Counted from the stretch's first letter, positions 1-6,447 are shown. The stretch: DNA of 7,958 nt from Sulfuricellaceae bacterium (GCA_019911985.1 JAIOJO010000533.1:1-7958), one strand, 5' to 3'. Notes: generated from the letters alone by a model not told the origin. Numbers and translations are program-made.

Positions 1-178
1 GTGCCGCGGGCCGGGGCGGCGGGGGCGAAGCTTGAGACGCTCCGGCGGCCGGTGCGGGTTTCTGCCCGAGTAGCGCGGGATCGATCTGGAGTTTAGGGAG
101 GTTGACGGCGGCAATCCCGGATCCGGGAAAAAGGAAAAACAGCGCTAGCGCGATGGGCGTGGGTTGGAGTTTTTTCAT
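1..178 (-). CDS. lptD: Probable LPS-assembly outer-membrane protein LptD, N-terminal fragment (runs off the left edge)
   Basis: An open frame on the minus strand starts with ATG at 178-176 and stays open to the window edge, giving 59 residues. The start MKKLQPTPIALALFFLFPGS is a classical signal peptide: two lysines, then a hydrophobic core at residues 8-17, with a likely signal peptidase I site near A23-A24. The mature part opens with NLPKLQIDPALL and then a proline/alanine-rich linker (residues 40-59), which looks like the variable N-terminus of an envelope protein. LptD is the outer-membrane barrel that, with LptE, inserts lipopolysaccharide into the outer leaflet. The name rests mainly on context: in Pseudomonas and relatives amgK-murU lie divergent to lptD. 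The conserved domains lie outside the window, so any other exported protein remains possible. Confidence 0.6.
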   Translation of the reverse strand, partial: MKKLQPTPIALALFFLFPGSGIAAVNLPKLQIDPALLGQKPAPAAGASQASPPPPRPAA

Positions 179-297
179 TCTTCGTTATACCGGTGTCATC
201 GCCGCTCGAGCGCCGTGCACGATACTTTAATCTTGTCGTTGAGTTATCGGTGATAAAATCGCATAAATTCGACATTTTAGCAACGCAGGATTACATC
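179..297. promoter_or_regulatory. Divergent lptD / amgK intergenic region
   Basis: About 120 bp separate the two divergent starts, so promoters for both directions should lie here. The stretch 230-280 is clearly more AT-rich than the flanking genes. Rightward sigma-70-like candidates are TTGAGT (239-244) with CATAAA (262-267), 17 bp apart and each 4/6 to consensus, or TTGTCG (233-238) with TAAAAT (254-259) at a short 15-bp spacing. AGGA at 287-290 is a Shine-Dalgarno sequence 7 nt before the amgK TTG. A 10-bp perfect palindrome, CGCTCGAGCG, sits at 203-212. No leftward promoter stands out. All of these are weak matches read by eye. Confidence 0.4.
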
Positions 298-1293
298 TTG
301 GATCGCATCGCCCAACTCGAAATTTGGCTGCAACAGCATTTCCCCGGTTCTTCTTTCACTTTGGCTCCGGCCTCGGCCGACGCCAGTTTCCGGCGTTATT
401 TTCGCGTCAGCTTCAGCGACCGCACCCTGGTCGCGATGGATGCCCCCACCCAGCACGAAGACTGCCGCCCTTTTCTGCGCGTGGCGGAATTGTTCGGCGC
501 GGCCGGGGTGCACGTGCCCGAGGTGCTGGCGAAGGATCTGGAGCAGGGCTTCCTGCTGCTTTCCGATTTGGGCGGCACCACCTATCTCGACGCGCTGAGC
601 CGCGGCGGCGACGCCACCGCGCTGTATCGGGACGCCACCGCCGCGCTGGTGAAAATCCAGCAGGCCAGCCGTCCCGGCGCGCTGCCGGAATACGACGAAG
701 CCTTGCTGCGGCGCGAGCTGGACTTGTTCCCGGAATGGTATCTCGGCAAGCACTTGCAAACGGTGCTCAGCGCCGAGCAAAAAGCGGCGCTGGACGCCGT
801 TTTCGCCGCGATACTGCGCAACAACCTGGCGCAGCCCCAAGTGTTCGTGCATCGCGATTACCATAGCCGCAACCTGATGGTGACCGAACCCAATCCCGGT
901 ATCCTCGACTTCCAGGACGCGGTCTACGGGCCGGTGACTTACGACCTGGTTTCCCTGTTCAAGGACGCCTATGTCGAGTGGACCGAAGAGCAGATATTGG
1001 ACTGGCTGATACGTTACTGGGAGCAGGCGAAAAAGGCCGACTTGCCGGTGGATCGCGACTTCGCCCAGTTTTACCGGGATTTCGAGTGGATGGGCGTGCA
1101 GCGCCACATCAAGGTGCTGGGTATTTTCGCCCGCCTGTGCTACCGCGACGGCAAGGACGGCTACCTCAAGGACATGCCCCTGGTGATGCGCTACCTGCGC
1201 AAAACCTGCCGCCGCTACGGCGAACTGCATCCGCTGTTGCAGCTGCTCGACGCGCTGGAAGGCAGCGCCGCGCAGGTCGGCTATACCTTCTGA
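298..1293 (+). CDS. amgK: N-acetylmuramate/N-acetylglucosamine kinase AmgK
   Basis: This encodes a 331-residue cytoplasmic sugar kinase of the aminoglycoside-phosphotransferase fold. AmgK phosphorylates the anomeric carbon of MurNAc (and GlcNAc) using ATP, the first step of the recycling route that bypasses de novo UDP-MurNAc synthesis. Visible motifs are SADASFRRYFRV (26-37, nucleotide-binding region), the catalytic loop HRDYHSRNLM (185-194, base D187) and the metal-binding LDFQDA (203-208, D204). The length matches the family. I start it at TTG 298: AGGA at 287-290 lies 7 nt upstream, and MDRIAQLEIWLQQ is a normal family N-terminus. The frame extends upstream to a GTG at 193, but that would add 35 residues that do not look like this family and would run through the AT-rich promoter region. 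murU follows after 2 nt, as expected for the pair. Confidence 0.9.
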   Translation: MDRIAQLEIWLQQHFPGSSFTLAPASADASFRRYFRVSFSDRTLVAMDAPTQHEDCRPFLRVAELFGAAGVHVPEVLAKDLEQGFLLLSDLGGTTYLDALSRGGDATALYRDATAALVKIQQASRPGALPEYDEALLRRELDLFPEWYLGKHLQTVLSAEQKAALDAVFAAILRNNLAQPQVFVHRDYHSRNLMVTEPNPGILDFQDAVYGPVTYDLVSLFKDAYVEWTEEQILDWLIRYWEQAKKADLPVDRDFAQFYRDFEWMGVQRHIKVLGIFARLCYRDGKDGYLKDMPLVMRYLRKTCRRYGELHPLLQLLDALEGSAAQVGYTF

Positions 1294-1295
1294 GC

Positions 1296-1991
1296 ATGGT
1301 CTACCGTGCCATGATCCTCGCCGCCGGACGCGGCGAGCGGATGCGCCCCCTTACCGACAGCGTTCCCAAGCCCCTGCTCGAAGCGGGCGGCAAGCCGCTG
1401 ATCGTGTGGCACATCGAGCGCTTGGCGCGGGCCGGATTTCGCGAACTGGTGATCAACCACGCCCATTTCGGCGCGCAGATCGAGGTGGCGCTGGGCGACG
1501 GCAGCCGCTACGGGGTGAGCATACGCTACTCGCCCGAGGCCGAGGCGCTGGAGACGGCGGGCGGCATCGCGCTAGCCCTGCCGCTGCTGGGCGACCGTCC
1601 CTTCGCCGTGGTCAACGGCGATATTTTCTGCGACTACGATTTCGCGTGCCTGCCGCCCCTGCTGGAAGCCATGGCGGCCGATCCCGCCGCGCCCATGGCC
1701 CATCTGGTGCTGGTGGACAACCCGCCGCACCACCCCGGCGGCGATTTCGCGCTGGCGCAGGGCCGGGTCGGCGCCGAAGGCGAGCGCCTGCTCACCTTCA
1801 GCGGCATCGGCGTCTACCGCCCGGAGCTCTTCGCGGCCATCGTGCCGGGAGAAAAGGCCAAACTGGCCCCGTTGCTGCGCCGGCAGATGGCGGCGGGACG
1901 GGTCGGCGGCGAACATTTTTCCGGCTACTGGCTGGACGTCGGCACGCCGCAGCGGCTGGACGAGCTGGATGCCCGCTTGCGGAGCCGTTGA
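1296..1991 (+). CDS. murU: N-acetylmuramate-1-phosphate uridylyltransferase MurU
   Basis: This encodes a 231-residue cytoplasmic nucleotidyltransferase. MurU joins UTP to MurNAc-alpha-1-phosphate made by AmgK, giving UDP-MurNAc for peptidoglycan synthesis. The N-terminus carries the nucleotidyltransferase signature LAAGRGERMRPLT (8-20) followed by K25-P26; LETAGGI (85-91) is the base/sugar-binding loop, NGD (107-109) supplies a metal-binding aspartate, and DVGTPQRL (214-221) is the conserved C-terminal motif. The start at ATG 1296 lies 2 nt after the amgK stop and has no clear Shine-Dalgarno sequence, so translation is probably coupled to amgK. ATG 1311 is an alternative that would drop five residues. 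The length is close to characterised MurU proteins. General sugar-phosphate nucleotidyltransferases look similar, but the amgK partner makes MurU the best call. Confidence 0.9.
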   Translation: MVYRAMILAAGRGERMRPLTDSVPKPLLEAGGKPLIVWHIERLARAGFRELVINHAHFGAQIEVALGDGSRYGVSIRYSPEAEALETAGGIALALPLLGDRPFAVVNGDIFCDYDFACLPPLLEAMAADPAAPMAHLVLVDNPPHHPGGDFALAQGRVGAEGERLLTFSGIGVYRPELFAAIVPGEKAKLAPLLRRQMAAGRVGGEHFSGYWLDVGTPQRLDELDARLRSR

Positions 1992-2063
1992 GGGTTTTCC
2001 TTTTCTTGTCGTTCCCGCCGATTCCTGCAACAATCGCCCCATGACGATTTTCCCTTTCTCTTT

Positions 2064-2278
2064 ATGAACTCCTCCAAACCCTACCGCCGCCGCAAACACC
2101 TGCTGGCCCAGATGGGCGACGGCGTGGCGATATTGCCCACGGCCCGCGAGGGGCGCAGCCGCCGCCTGCTGTTCGCAGCCGCCGCCTGCTGTTCAAAGAG
2201 AGGGGAATCTGGGACGGCTGCCGCTACGGCCCGGACGCGGCGGCCAAGGCTTTCGGCTTCGACCCCCGTGCGACTTAA
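2064..2278 (+). pseudogene. pepP: Remnant of pepP (Xaa-Pro aminopeptidase P), truncated and frameshifted
   Basis: From ATG 2064 the frame reads YRRRKHLLAQMGDGVAILPT, which matches the start of the PepP aminopeptidase N-terminal domain. A second piece, LLFKERGIWDGCRYGPDAAA onward to AFGFD (2184-2263), matches PepP about 70-100 residues in, but lies in another frame. Between them the conserved block around the family's YPYRQNSDFWYFTGF motif, roughly 35-45 residues, is missing. A 20-bp tandem duplication at 2155-2194 causes the frame change; removing one copy restores one frame ending at TAA 2276. Homology stops near 2266-2272, and the whole catalytic metal-binding domain is absent. Full PepP is about 440 residues, so this cannot be an active peptidase. 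As it stands the frame from 2064 runs on to 2387, but its tail is low-complexity out-of-frame sequence. Assignment is by remembered family motifs. Confidence 0.75.
2155..2194. repeat. Perfect 20-bp tandem duplication inside the pepP remnant
   Basis: The unit GCAGCCGCCGCCTGCTGTTC occurs twice head to tail, at 2155-2174 and 2175-2194, with no mismatch. Twenty is not a multiple of three, so the second copy moves the downstream PepP-like sequence into another frame. Both copies encode the same RRLLF segment in their respective frames, which points to simple duplication by slippage or recombination in a gene already free of selection. Confidence 0.9.
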
Positions 2279-2290
2279 TCAGAGGCTCCC
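2274..2290. mobile_element. Possible insertion-sequence terminus (solo end) at the pepP break point
   Basis: PepP similarity ends at about 2266-2272, and the next bases, read on the minus strand, are GGGAGCCTCTGATTAAG. This resembles the terminal inverted repeats of some insertion sequences, which often begin GGGA.CCTCTGA. No partner inverted repeat, transposase frame or target duplication was found in the window, so at most it would be a solo end or deletion scar. The resemblance is from memory and could be chance. Confidence 0.25.
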
Positions 2291-2654
2291 TAACGATAGA
2301 GGTAAAGGACGCTTATTCTGGATTCTTGCGTGCCGCATGGAGTCTTATCGCGCCGATGAGGTTGAAAACAGGATTTCTGGATGGTGATAAGTCCGGAAAT
2401 TTAACGAAACCGGCTCTTCAGGTGAGCTTGATCGGTAGGTGACAATGCTTATGTTCAGATCGCCAGGGAGTCTTGCAAGAAGCTCTATGGCTTGTCCCGT
2501 GCGCCCTGTAGTTCAAATGCCGTTTTTAGGAACAATAGGGTCACCGGTCTTCAGGTCGTGGTGCGGCGCTCCTTCCGCCCTGAATCCCCGGCTACGACTC
2601 CCGAGGATAAGCGGCGGGGTCTCAGGCCAGCATGGAAATGGGAGGAAGCTGCGC
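2279..2654. other. Non-coding stretch between the pepP remnant and the sensor operon
   Basis: About 375 bp hold no convincing gene. An open frame in the same register as the downstream binding protein extends back to ATG 2439, but its product lacks any recognisable domain and would bury the signal peptide about 80 residues in, so I treat it as non-coding. No strong sigma-70 promoter or terminator is evident. A partial -24/-12-like string is at 2488-2502. The last part (2640-2648) is the ribosome binding site of the next gene. The stretch presumably holds the promoter of the sensor operon, plus debris from the rearrangement. Confidence 0.5.
2640..2648 (+). promoter_or_regulatory. Strong Shine-Dalgarno sequence that sets the binding-protein start
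   Basis: GGGAGGAAG lies 6 nt before an in-frame TTG at 2655. It is the best ribosome binding site in this stretch and the reason for choosing TTG 2655 over ATG 2439 or the GTG codons at 2694 and 2700. Confidence 0.6.
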
Positions 2655-3518
2655 TTGCTCTGCCCGGAAATCCGCGTCCGACTTGGATTCGTTGTGCGAG
2701 TGGCGATCTTTTTGACGCTGGCGGCGGCTTGGCCGCTGCTCTCTTCCCCTGTCCGCGCGCAGTCATTCGATCTCCCTCCCTACCGTTTCGGCGTACTGCC
2801 CCTGCAAAGTCCGAACAAGCTGGCGGCCATGTTTTTGCCCTTGACCAAGGTCTTGGAAGAGCGTTTGCACCGCCGGGTACAATTTGTCACCGCACCCAGT
2901 TTTTCGGCCTATATGCAACGGGTCGCGCGACGGGAATACGATTTTTTGTATTTGAATCCTCTGTTGTGCGGCCAAGCCAGGCAATCCGGTTACCATGTTG
3001 TGGCGAAGGTTGCGGGAGAGCCTTTTACCGGTATCCTGGTGGTGCGCCGCGACAGCAGGATCACTGAGATTGACGCGAATCGTTTGCCGCCGGGGATGCG
3101 CCTGGGTTTCCCCGACCCAGGCGCTTACGCGGCAACGGTCATGACGCGCCGTTATCTGGAAAACAGGGGCATCCCGGTGGACAAGTTTTTTCAAGTGAAA
3201 TATTTTGGTTCCCAGGACTCCGCCCTGATGGCTTTGTATTCCGGGCTGGTGGACATCGCCGGCACATGGAAGCCCTCCCTGCGATCCATGCCGAAAGACA
3301 TCCAGCATGCGTTGAGGATAGTCGCGGAGACCCCGCCGCAGCCGCAAATGCCGATTGCGGTGCGCGATGATACGCCCGCGGACGACGCCCAGGCCGTTGC
3401 CGAGGTTTTGGTGGATCTCAGCCGCACGGAGGAGGGACGGCGGATCCTTCGCGGCATGGAACTCCCTCAGGGTTTCGTGGCCAGCGGCGACGGCGAGTAT
3501 GCCGGGGTGGGTAAATGA
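2655..3518 (+). CDS. Periplasmic PhnD-family substrate-binding protein, probable sensor subunit
   Basis: From TTG 2655 this is 287 residues. The N-terminus has arginines (R7, R9, R15), a hydrophobic core (16-31) and a signal peptidase I site VRA|Q after A35; there is no lipobox cysteine, so it should be a soluble periplasmic protein. The mature part has the layout of the phosphonate-binding-like (PhnD) family: YRFGVLPLQSPNKL (43-56), PLTKVLEERLHRRVQFVTAPSF (62-83), DFLYLNPLLCGQA (96-108), GFPDPGAYAATVM (151-163) and DSALMALYSGLVDIAGTW (188-205). The usual serine/threonine-rich anion-binding string of PhnD is replaced by DPGAYAAT, so phosphonate is an unlikely ligand. No ABC permease or ATPase lies nearby; the stop overlaps the kinase start by 4 nt, which argues for sensing rather than import. 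PhnD-like modules occur in sulfur-oxyanion sensors such as TtrS (tetrathionate). The ligand here is unknown. Confidence 0.82.
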   Translation: MLCPEIRVRLGFVVRVAIFLTLAAAWPLLSSPVRAQSFDLPPYRFGVLPLQSPNKLAAMFLPLTKVLEERLHRRVQFVTAPSFSAYMQRVARREYDFLYLNPLLCGQARQSGYHVVAKVAGEPFTGILVVRRDSRITEIDANRLPPGMRLGFPDPGAYAATVMTRRYLENRGIPVDKFFQVKYFGSQDSALMALYSGLVDIAGTWKPSLRSMPKDIQHALRIVAETPPQPQMPIAVRDDTPADDAQAVAEVLVDLSRTEEGRRILRGMELPQGFVASGDGEYAGVGK

Positions 3519-4975
3519 GTGCGCCCCAGTTGGAGCCTCTTCCTGCCCCGCTGACGCCAGCCAGGGAGCCGGACGCCGGATTCATCCGCACCTTGCGCTT
3601 CCGGTTGATGTTTTCGGTCGCGCTGGTGCATGTAGTGTTGATGGGCATATTCGTCACCGACGCGGTGCGGGAGCAGTCGGATCGAATCCAGGCCGAGCTG
3701 TTCAGTCGCGGCCGTTCTCTGGCTTCCCTTACCGCGGTGGCGTCCACCAATGCTCTGCTTACCGAGGATCTGGGGGCGCTCGCAGAAATCATCCAGCGAG
3801 TCAAAAGCCAGCCCGATGTGGTGTACTGCGAAATTTCGGATTCCCGTGGATACGTGCTGGGCACTACCCGTCCGGAACGGTTGGGCAAAAGATTGCCGTT
3901 GCTGGCCACGAACTCTGAACAGTTCCCGCTGGCCGACGGCGACCACACCCTCGATCTGCGGGAGAATATCCGCATTGCCGGCCAAATGGTCGGCACGGCC
4001 ACCCTTGGGTTGTCCACCGTGCGCATGGATTCGGCTATGGCCAAAACTTGGCGCGAGGGACTGCTTTTTATCCTGGCGGCGCTGATTGCGGGCAGCGGGG
4101 CGGCATGGGCGCTCTCCCTGCTCACCACGCGCGGTTTGCATGGCATGCTGGACGTCGTGCGCAGAATCAGCCGGGGCGACCTCAATGCGCGGGTTCCGGT
4201 CACCACACGGGATGAAGTCGGCGTGCTGGCCGTGGCGTTCAACAATATGGTGTCCTCGCTCAAGCGGGCCTCGGAAAAGGCCGCACTGGAACACGAACGG
4301 CGCACCCAGGCGGAACGGTTGGCGTGCGTCGGCGAAATGTCGGCTACGATCGCCCATGAAATTCGCAATCCCTTGTCGGCGATTATCAACTCGGTCAACC
4401 TGCTGGGGGGCGATACCTTATCCCAGGAAGACCGCGCCCAGGTGATCGCCATCTTGAACAATGAATCGGGGCGATTAAACCGCATCCTCGGCGATTTTCT
4501 GAATTTTGCCAAAATTCGCGAGTCGGAAGCGGTGCGCGCCGATCTGAAAGGATTAATCGAGGAAATCGCCAATATGCTGTACCAGGATCATCGCACGGAA
4601 GAAGGGCTGCGCCTGACGATCAGTTGTGCGCCGGAGGCACAAAGCGCGGTTTTCGACCGCGACCAGTTACGCCAGGTATTATGGAATCTCATGCTTAACG
4701 CCTTGCAAGCCATGCCGGAAGGCGGCGAATTGTCGATACGGACGAAGCGCGACGGGGGGAAAATAACAGTGAATATCGTGGATACCGGTTGCGGCATCCC
4801 GCCGAGCGCCCTGAAGGAAATTACCAAGCCGTTTATCACCAGCCGCAAAGGCGGTACCGGGCTGGGGCTTGCCATCGTGCAGCGCATCCTGGTGCAGCAC
4901 GGCACGCAGCTTAGCATTACCAGTCATGAGGGCGTAGGCACCCAAGTCAGCTTTCAATTGAACGGCGATGACTAG
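3515..4975 (+). CDS. Membrane sensor histidine kinase (extracytoplasmic sensor, HAMP, HisKA, HATPase)
   Basis: 486 residues. Transmembrane helices at about 31-50 and 182-202 enclose an extracytoplasmic region of about 130 residues; the part around PDVVYCEISDSRGYVLGTT (100-118) resembles a single Cache/PDC-type sensor. A HAMP linker covers about 202-255 (including DEVGVLAVAFNNM). The HisKA H-box is IAHEIRNPLSAI (279-290) with phospho-acceptor H281. The ATPase domain shows the N-box (NLMLNA, 391-396), G1 DTGCGIP (423-429), F-box KPF (438-440) and G2 GGTGLGL (446-452). All catalytic motifs are intact. The ATG overlaps the upstream stop (ATGA), and the response regulator begins 2 nt after this stop, so the three genes are translationally coupled. 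NtrB-like kinases of this sort normally phosphorylate NtrC-type regulators, as encoded next door. I infer that its sensor region contacts the PhnD-like protein. Confidence 0.93.
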   Translation: MSAPQLEPLPAPLTPAREPDAGFIRTLRFRLMFSVALVHVVLMGIFVTDAVREQSDRIQAELFSRGRSLASLTAVASTNALLTEDLGALAEIIQRVKSQPDVVYCEISDSRGYVLGTTRPERLGKRLPLLATNSEQFPLADGDHTLDLRENIRIAGQMVGTATLGLSTVRMDSAMAKTWREGLLFILAALIAGSGAAWALSLLTTRGLHGMLDVVRRISRGDLNARVPVTTRDEVGVLAVAFNNMVSSLKRASEKAALEHERRTQAERLACVGEMSATIAHEIRNPLSAIINSVNLLGGDTLSQEDRAQVIAILNNESGRLNRILGDFLNFAKIRESEAVRADLKGLIEEIANMLYQDHRTEEGLRLTISCAPEAQSAVFDRDQLRQVLWNLMLNALQAMPEGGELSIRTKRDGGKITVNIVDTGCGIPPSALKEITKPFITSRKGGTGLGLAIVQRILVQHGTQLSITSHEGVGTQVSFQLNGDD

Positions 4976-4977
4976 CC

Positions 4978-6348
4978 ATGGCTACCATTCTGATCGTGGA
5001 CGACGAGTTTTCCATCCGCAAAACCCTGGGACTGCTGCTGAAGGCGGACCGGCATCTCGCCCTGGAGGCCAGCGGACTGGAAGAAGCCAAGGTCTGCCTG
5101 GAGCGGCATCTGGTGGATCTGGTGATCACCGATATGCGCATCGGAGAGGAGAACGGCCTGGATCTGCTGGCCTACCTGAAGGAGACCGGCTGCACGGCGG
5201 AGAGCATCATGATGACTGCGTACGCTTCCATCGAAACCGCCGTGGAGGCGATGCGGCTAGGTTCTTACGATTACCTCACCAAGCCGATCAATCCCGACGA
5301 ATTGCTGCTGCGGGTGCATAAAGTACTGGAAAAAAAATCCTTGCGCGAGGAAGTGTCGCGCTTGCAGGGAGAATTGTCGGGGCGCGACAAGCTCGGCCAT
5401 ATCGCCGCACGCAGCCCACGCATGGTGGAAATCCGGCAAATCGTCGAGCGTATCCGGGACCGCGACCTGCCCGTGCTGATCACCGGGGAAACCGGTACGG
5501 GAAAAGAAGTCCTGGCGCAAGCCATCCATACTATAAGCCTCCGCAGTTCCGGCCCATTCGTTGCGATTAATTGCTGTACCTTGCCGGAGGAGTTGCTGGA
5601 TTCGGAACTGTTCGGTCATATCAAAGGTTCGTTCACCAGCGCCACATCCAACCGCAAGGGCTTGTTCCAGCAGGCGCACGGCGGCACGCTTTTTTTGGAC
5701 GAGATCGGAGACATCAGCCCGCGCCTCCAGGCAAAATTGCTGCGCGTCCTCCAAGAAGGGGAGGTGCGCCCGGTCGGCAGCGAAACTTCGATCTTGGTGG
5801 ATGTGCGCATTATTGCCGCGACTAACCGCGATTTGGAAGCGATGGCTGGACGGGAAGACTTCCGCAGCGACTTGCTGTTCCGTCTCAACGTCCTACCCAT
5901 TCACATTCCTCCGCTGCGGGAAAGGCGCGAGGACATCTTACCGTTGATCGACCATTTCCTCGATTTCGAGCGCAAGCGGTTAGGCCGCGGTGATCTTAAT
6001 TTCAGTTCGGCTGCCCGGCAAAAGCTGGTGGAATACGAGTGGCCGGGTAATGTCCGGGAGTTGAAAAATGTCGTGGAACGCAGCTTTGCGCTTCACGCCG
6101 GGCCGGTTCTGGATAAACACGAAATCGCCTCGTCGATAAGACTGAATGGGCCCAAAATGCCGCCGGAACCGGAAAAGGGTAAAACCCTCGCCCAGGTGGA
6201 AGCCGAGTATATCTTACGGATAGTGGACGAAGCCCGCGGCAACCAGGTTGCCGCGGCGCGCGTTTTGGGTATCAGTCGTTCGACGCTACGCAGAAAATTG
6301 GAAGAGATGGCTATTCCACCCTTGCTCTATTCTGATCCATCCCTGTAG
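4978..6348 (+). CDS. NtrC-family sigma-54-dependent response regulator
   Basis: 456 residues. The receiver domain (1-120) has the acidic pair D8-D9, phospho-acceptor D52 (VITDMR), T80 and K102 (LTKPIN). The AAA+ domain (about 140-370) has Walker A GETGTGKE (170-177), Walker B GGTLFLDE (235-242), sensor I ATNRD (281-285), arginine-finger region FRSDLLFRLN (295-304) and sensor II WPGNVREL (355-362). A Fis-type helix-turn-helix fills 404-444 (GNQVAAARVLGISRSTLRRKL). Phosphorylation should drive oligomerisation and ATP-driven opening of sigma-54 promoters. The sigma-54 contact loop, usually GAFTGA, reads GSFTSA (217-222): the key F and T are kept, but the second and fifth positions are serine. 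The stop codon lies inside a 17-bp inverted repeat that may be its own binding site, and a perfect -24/-12 promoter follows, so the downstream operon is the obvious target. Confidence 0.95.
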   Translation: MATILIVDDEFSIRKTLGLLLKADRHLALEASGLEEAKVCLERHLVDLVITDMRIGEENGLDLLAYLKETGCTAESIMMTAYASIETAVEAMRLGSYDYLTKPINPDELLLRVHKVLEKKSLREEVSRLQGELSGRDKLGHIAARSPRMVEIRQIVERIRDRDLPVLITGETGTGKEVLAQAIHTISLRSSGPFVAINCCTLPEELLDSELFGHIKGSFTSATSNRKGLFQQAHGGTLFLDEIGDISPRLQAKLLRVLQEGEVRPVGSETSILVDVRIIAATNRDLEAMAGREDFRSDLLFRLNVLPIHIPPLRERREDILPLIDHFLDFERKRLGRGDLNFSSAARQKLVEYEWPGNVRELKNVVERSFALHAGPVLDKHEIASSIRLNGPKMPPEPEKGKTLAQVEAEYILRIVDEARGNQVAAARVLGISRSTLRRKLEEMAIPPLLYSDPSL

Positions 6349-6360
6349 CGTTTTGCTACA
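6344..6360. promoter_or_regulatory. 17-bp inverted repeat, candidate upstream activating sequence for the NtrC-type regulator
   Basis: TGTAGC-GTTTT-GCTACA is a perfect inverted repeat with 6-bp arms and a 5-bp spacer, the same geometry as NtrC sites (TGCACY-N5-RGTGCA). Its centre is about 99 bp upstream of the transcription start predicted from the -24/-12 element, within the usual enhancer range. It overlaps the regulator's own stop codon (TAG, 6346-6348). No T-run follows, so a terminator is less likely. The link to this regulator is inferred. Confidence 0.5.
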
Positions 6361-6389
6361 CATCCCCACCCATTTCCTTGTTATTTTTA

Positions 6390-6402
6390 AGTCAACTTGT
6401 TA
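6390..6402 (+). promoter_or_regulatory. Candidate IHF binding site
   Basis: AGTCAACTTGTTA matches the IHF consensus WATCARNNNNTTR at every defined position except the second. It is followed by an A/T-only run (6400-6417), typical beside IHF sites. It lies between the inverted repeat and the -24 element, centred about 55 bp before the predicted start, where IHF commonly bends DNA so that a bound enhancer protein can touch sigma-54 polymerase. Confidence 0.45.
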
Positions 6403-6424
6403 AATATAAATAATAATCTCATCC

Positions 6425-6440
6425 TGGCATAAGCATTGCT
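6425..6440 (+). promoter_or_regulatory. Sigma-54 (-24/-12) promoter of the YeeE-type transporter operon
   Basis: TGGCATAAGCATTGCT matches the sigma-54 consensus TGGCAYRNNNNTTGCW at every defined position. The invariant GG is at 6426-6427 and GC at 6438-6439, with the required spacing. Transcription should start near 6451, leaving a leader of about 50 nt before the first transporter gene. A sigma-54 activator gene ends just 76 bp upstream, making regulation by it very likely. Confidence 0.88.
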
Positions 6441-6447
6441 AGCTCTA

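Noticed and set aside
203..212. Palindrome CGCTCGAGCG in the lptD/amgK intergenic region
   Set aside because: At ten bases with high GC it is too short and uninformative to call an operator on its own.
277..1230. Long minus-strand open frame (317 codons) across amgK
   Set aside because: It is a shadow of the GC-rich amgK reading frame; its product is glutamine/histidine-rich without any recognisable motif, while the plus strand carries intact kinase motifs.
2488..2502. Sigma-54-like string TGGCTTG-N4-GTGC upstream of the binding-protein gene
   Set aside because: GG and GC spacing fits, but the A after TGGC and the first T of TTGC are wrong, and no partner inverted repeat like that at 6344 is present; chance in a GC-rich genome is likely. 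Autoregulation remains possible.
2439..2654. N-terminal extension of the binding protein back to ATG 2439
   Set aside because: It would place the signal peptide about 80 residues inside, and it has no motif; the strong ribosome binding site before TTG 2655 gives a normal exported protein.
3533..3541. GGAGCCTCT, a partial match to the suspected insertion-sequence end at 2274-2290
   Set aside because: It is nine bases only, inside the kinase coding sequence, and adds nothing beyond chance.
3418..4572. Long minus-strand open frame (384 codons) across the binding-protein/kinase junction
   Set aside because: The serine/arginine-rich product has no domain, and the overlapping plus-strand genes have complete catalytic motifs.
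6344..6360. The inverted repeat as a transcription terminator for the regulator gene
   Set aside because: The stem is only 6 bp with a 5-nt loop and is not followed by a T-run; its geometry and distance from the sigma-54 promoter fit an enhancer site better.
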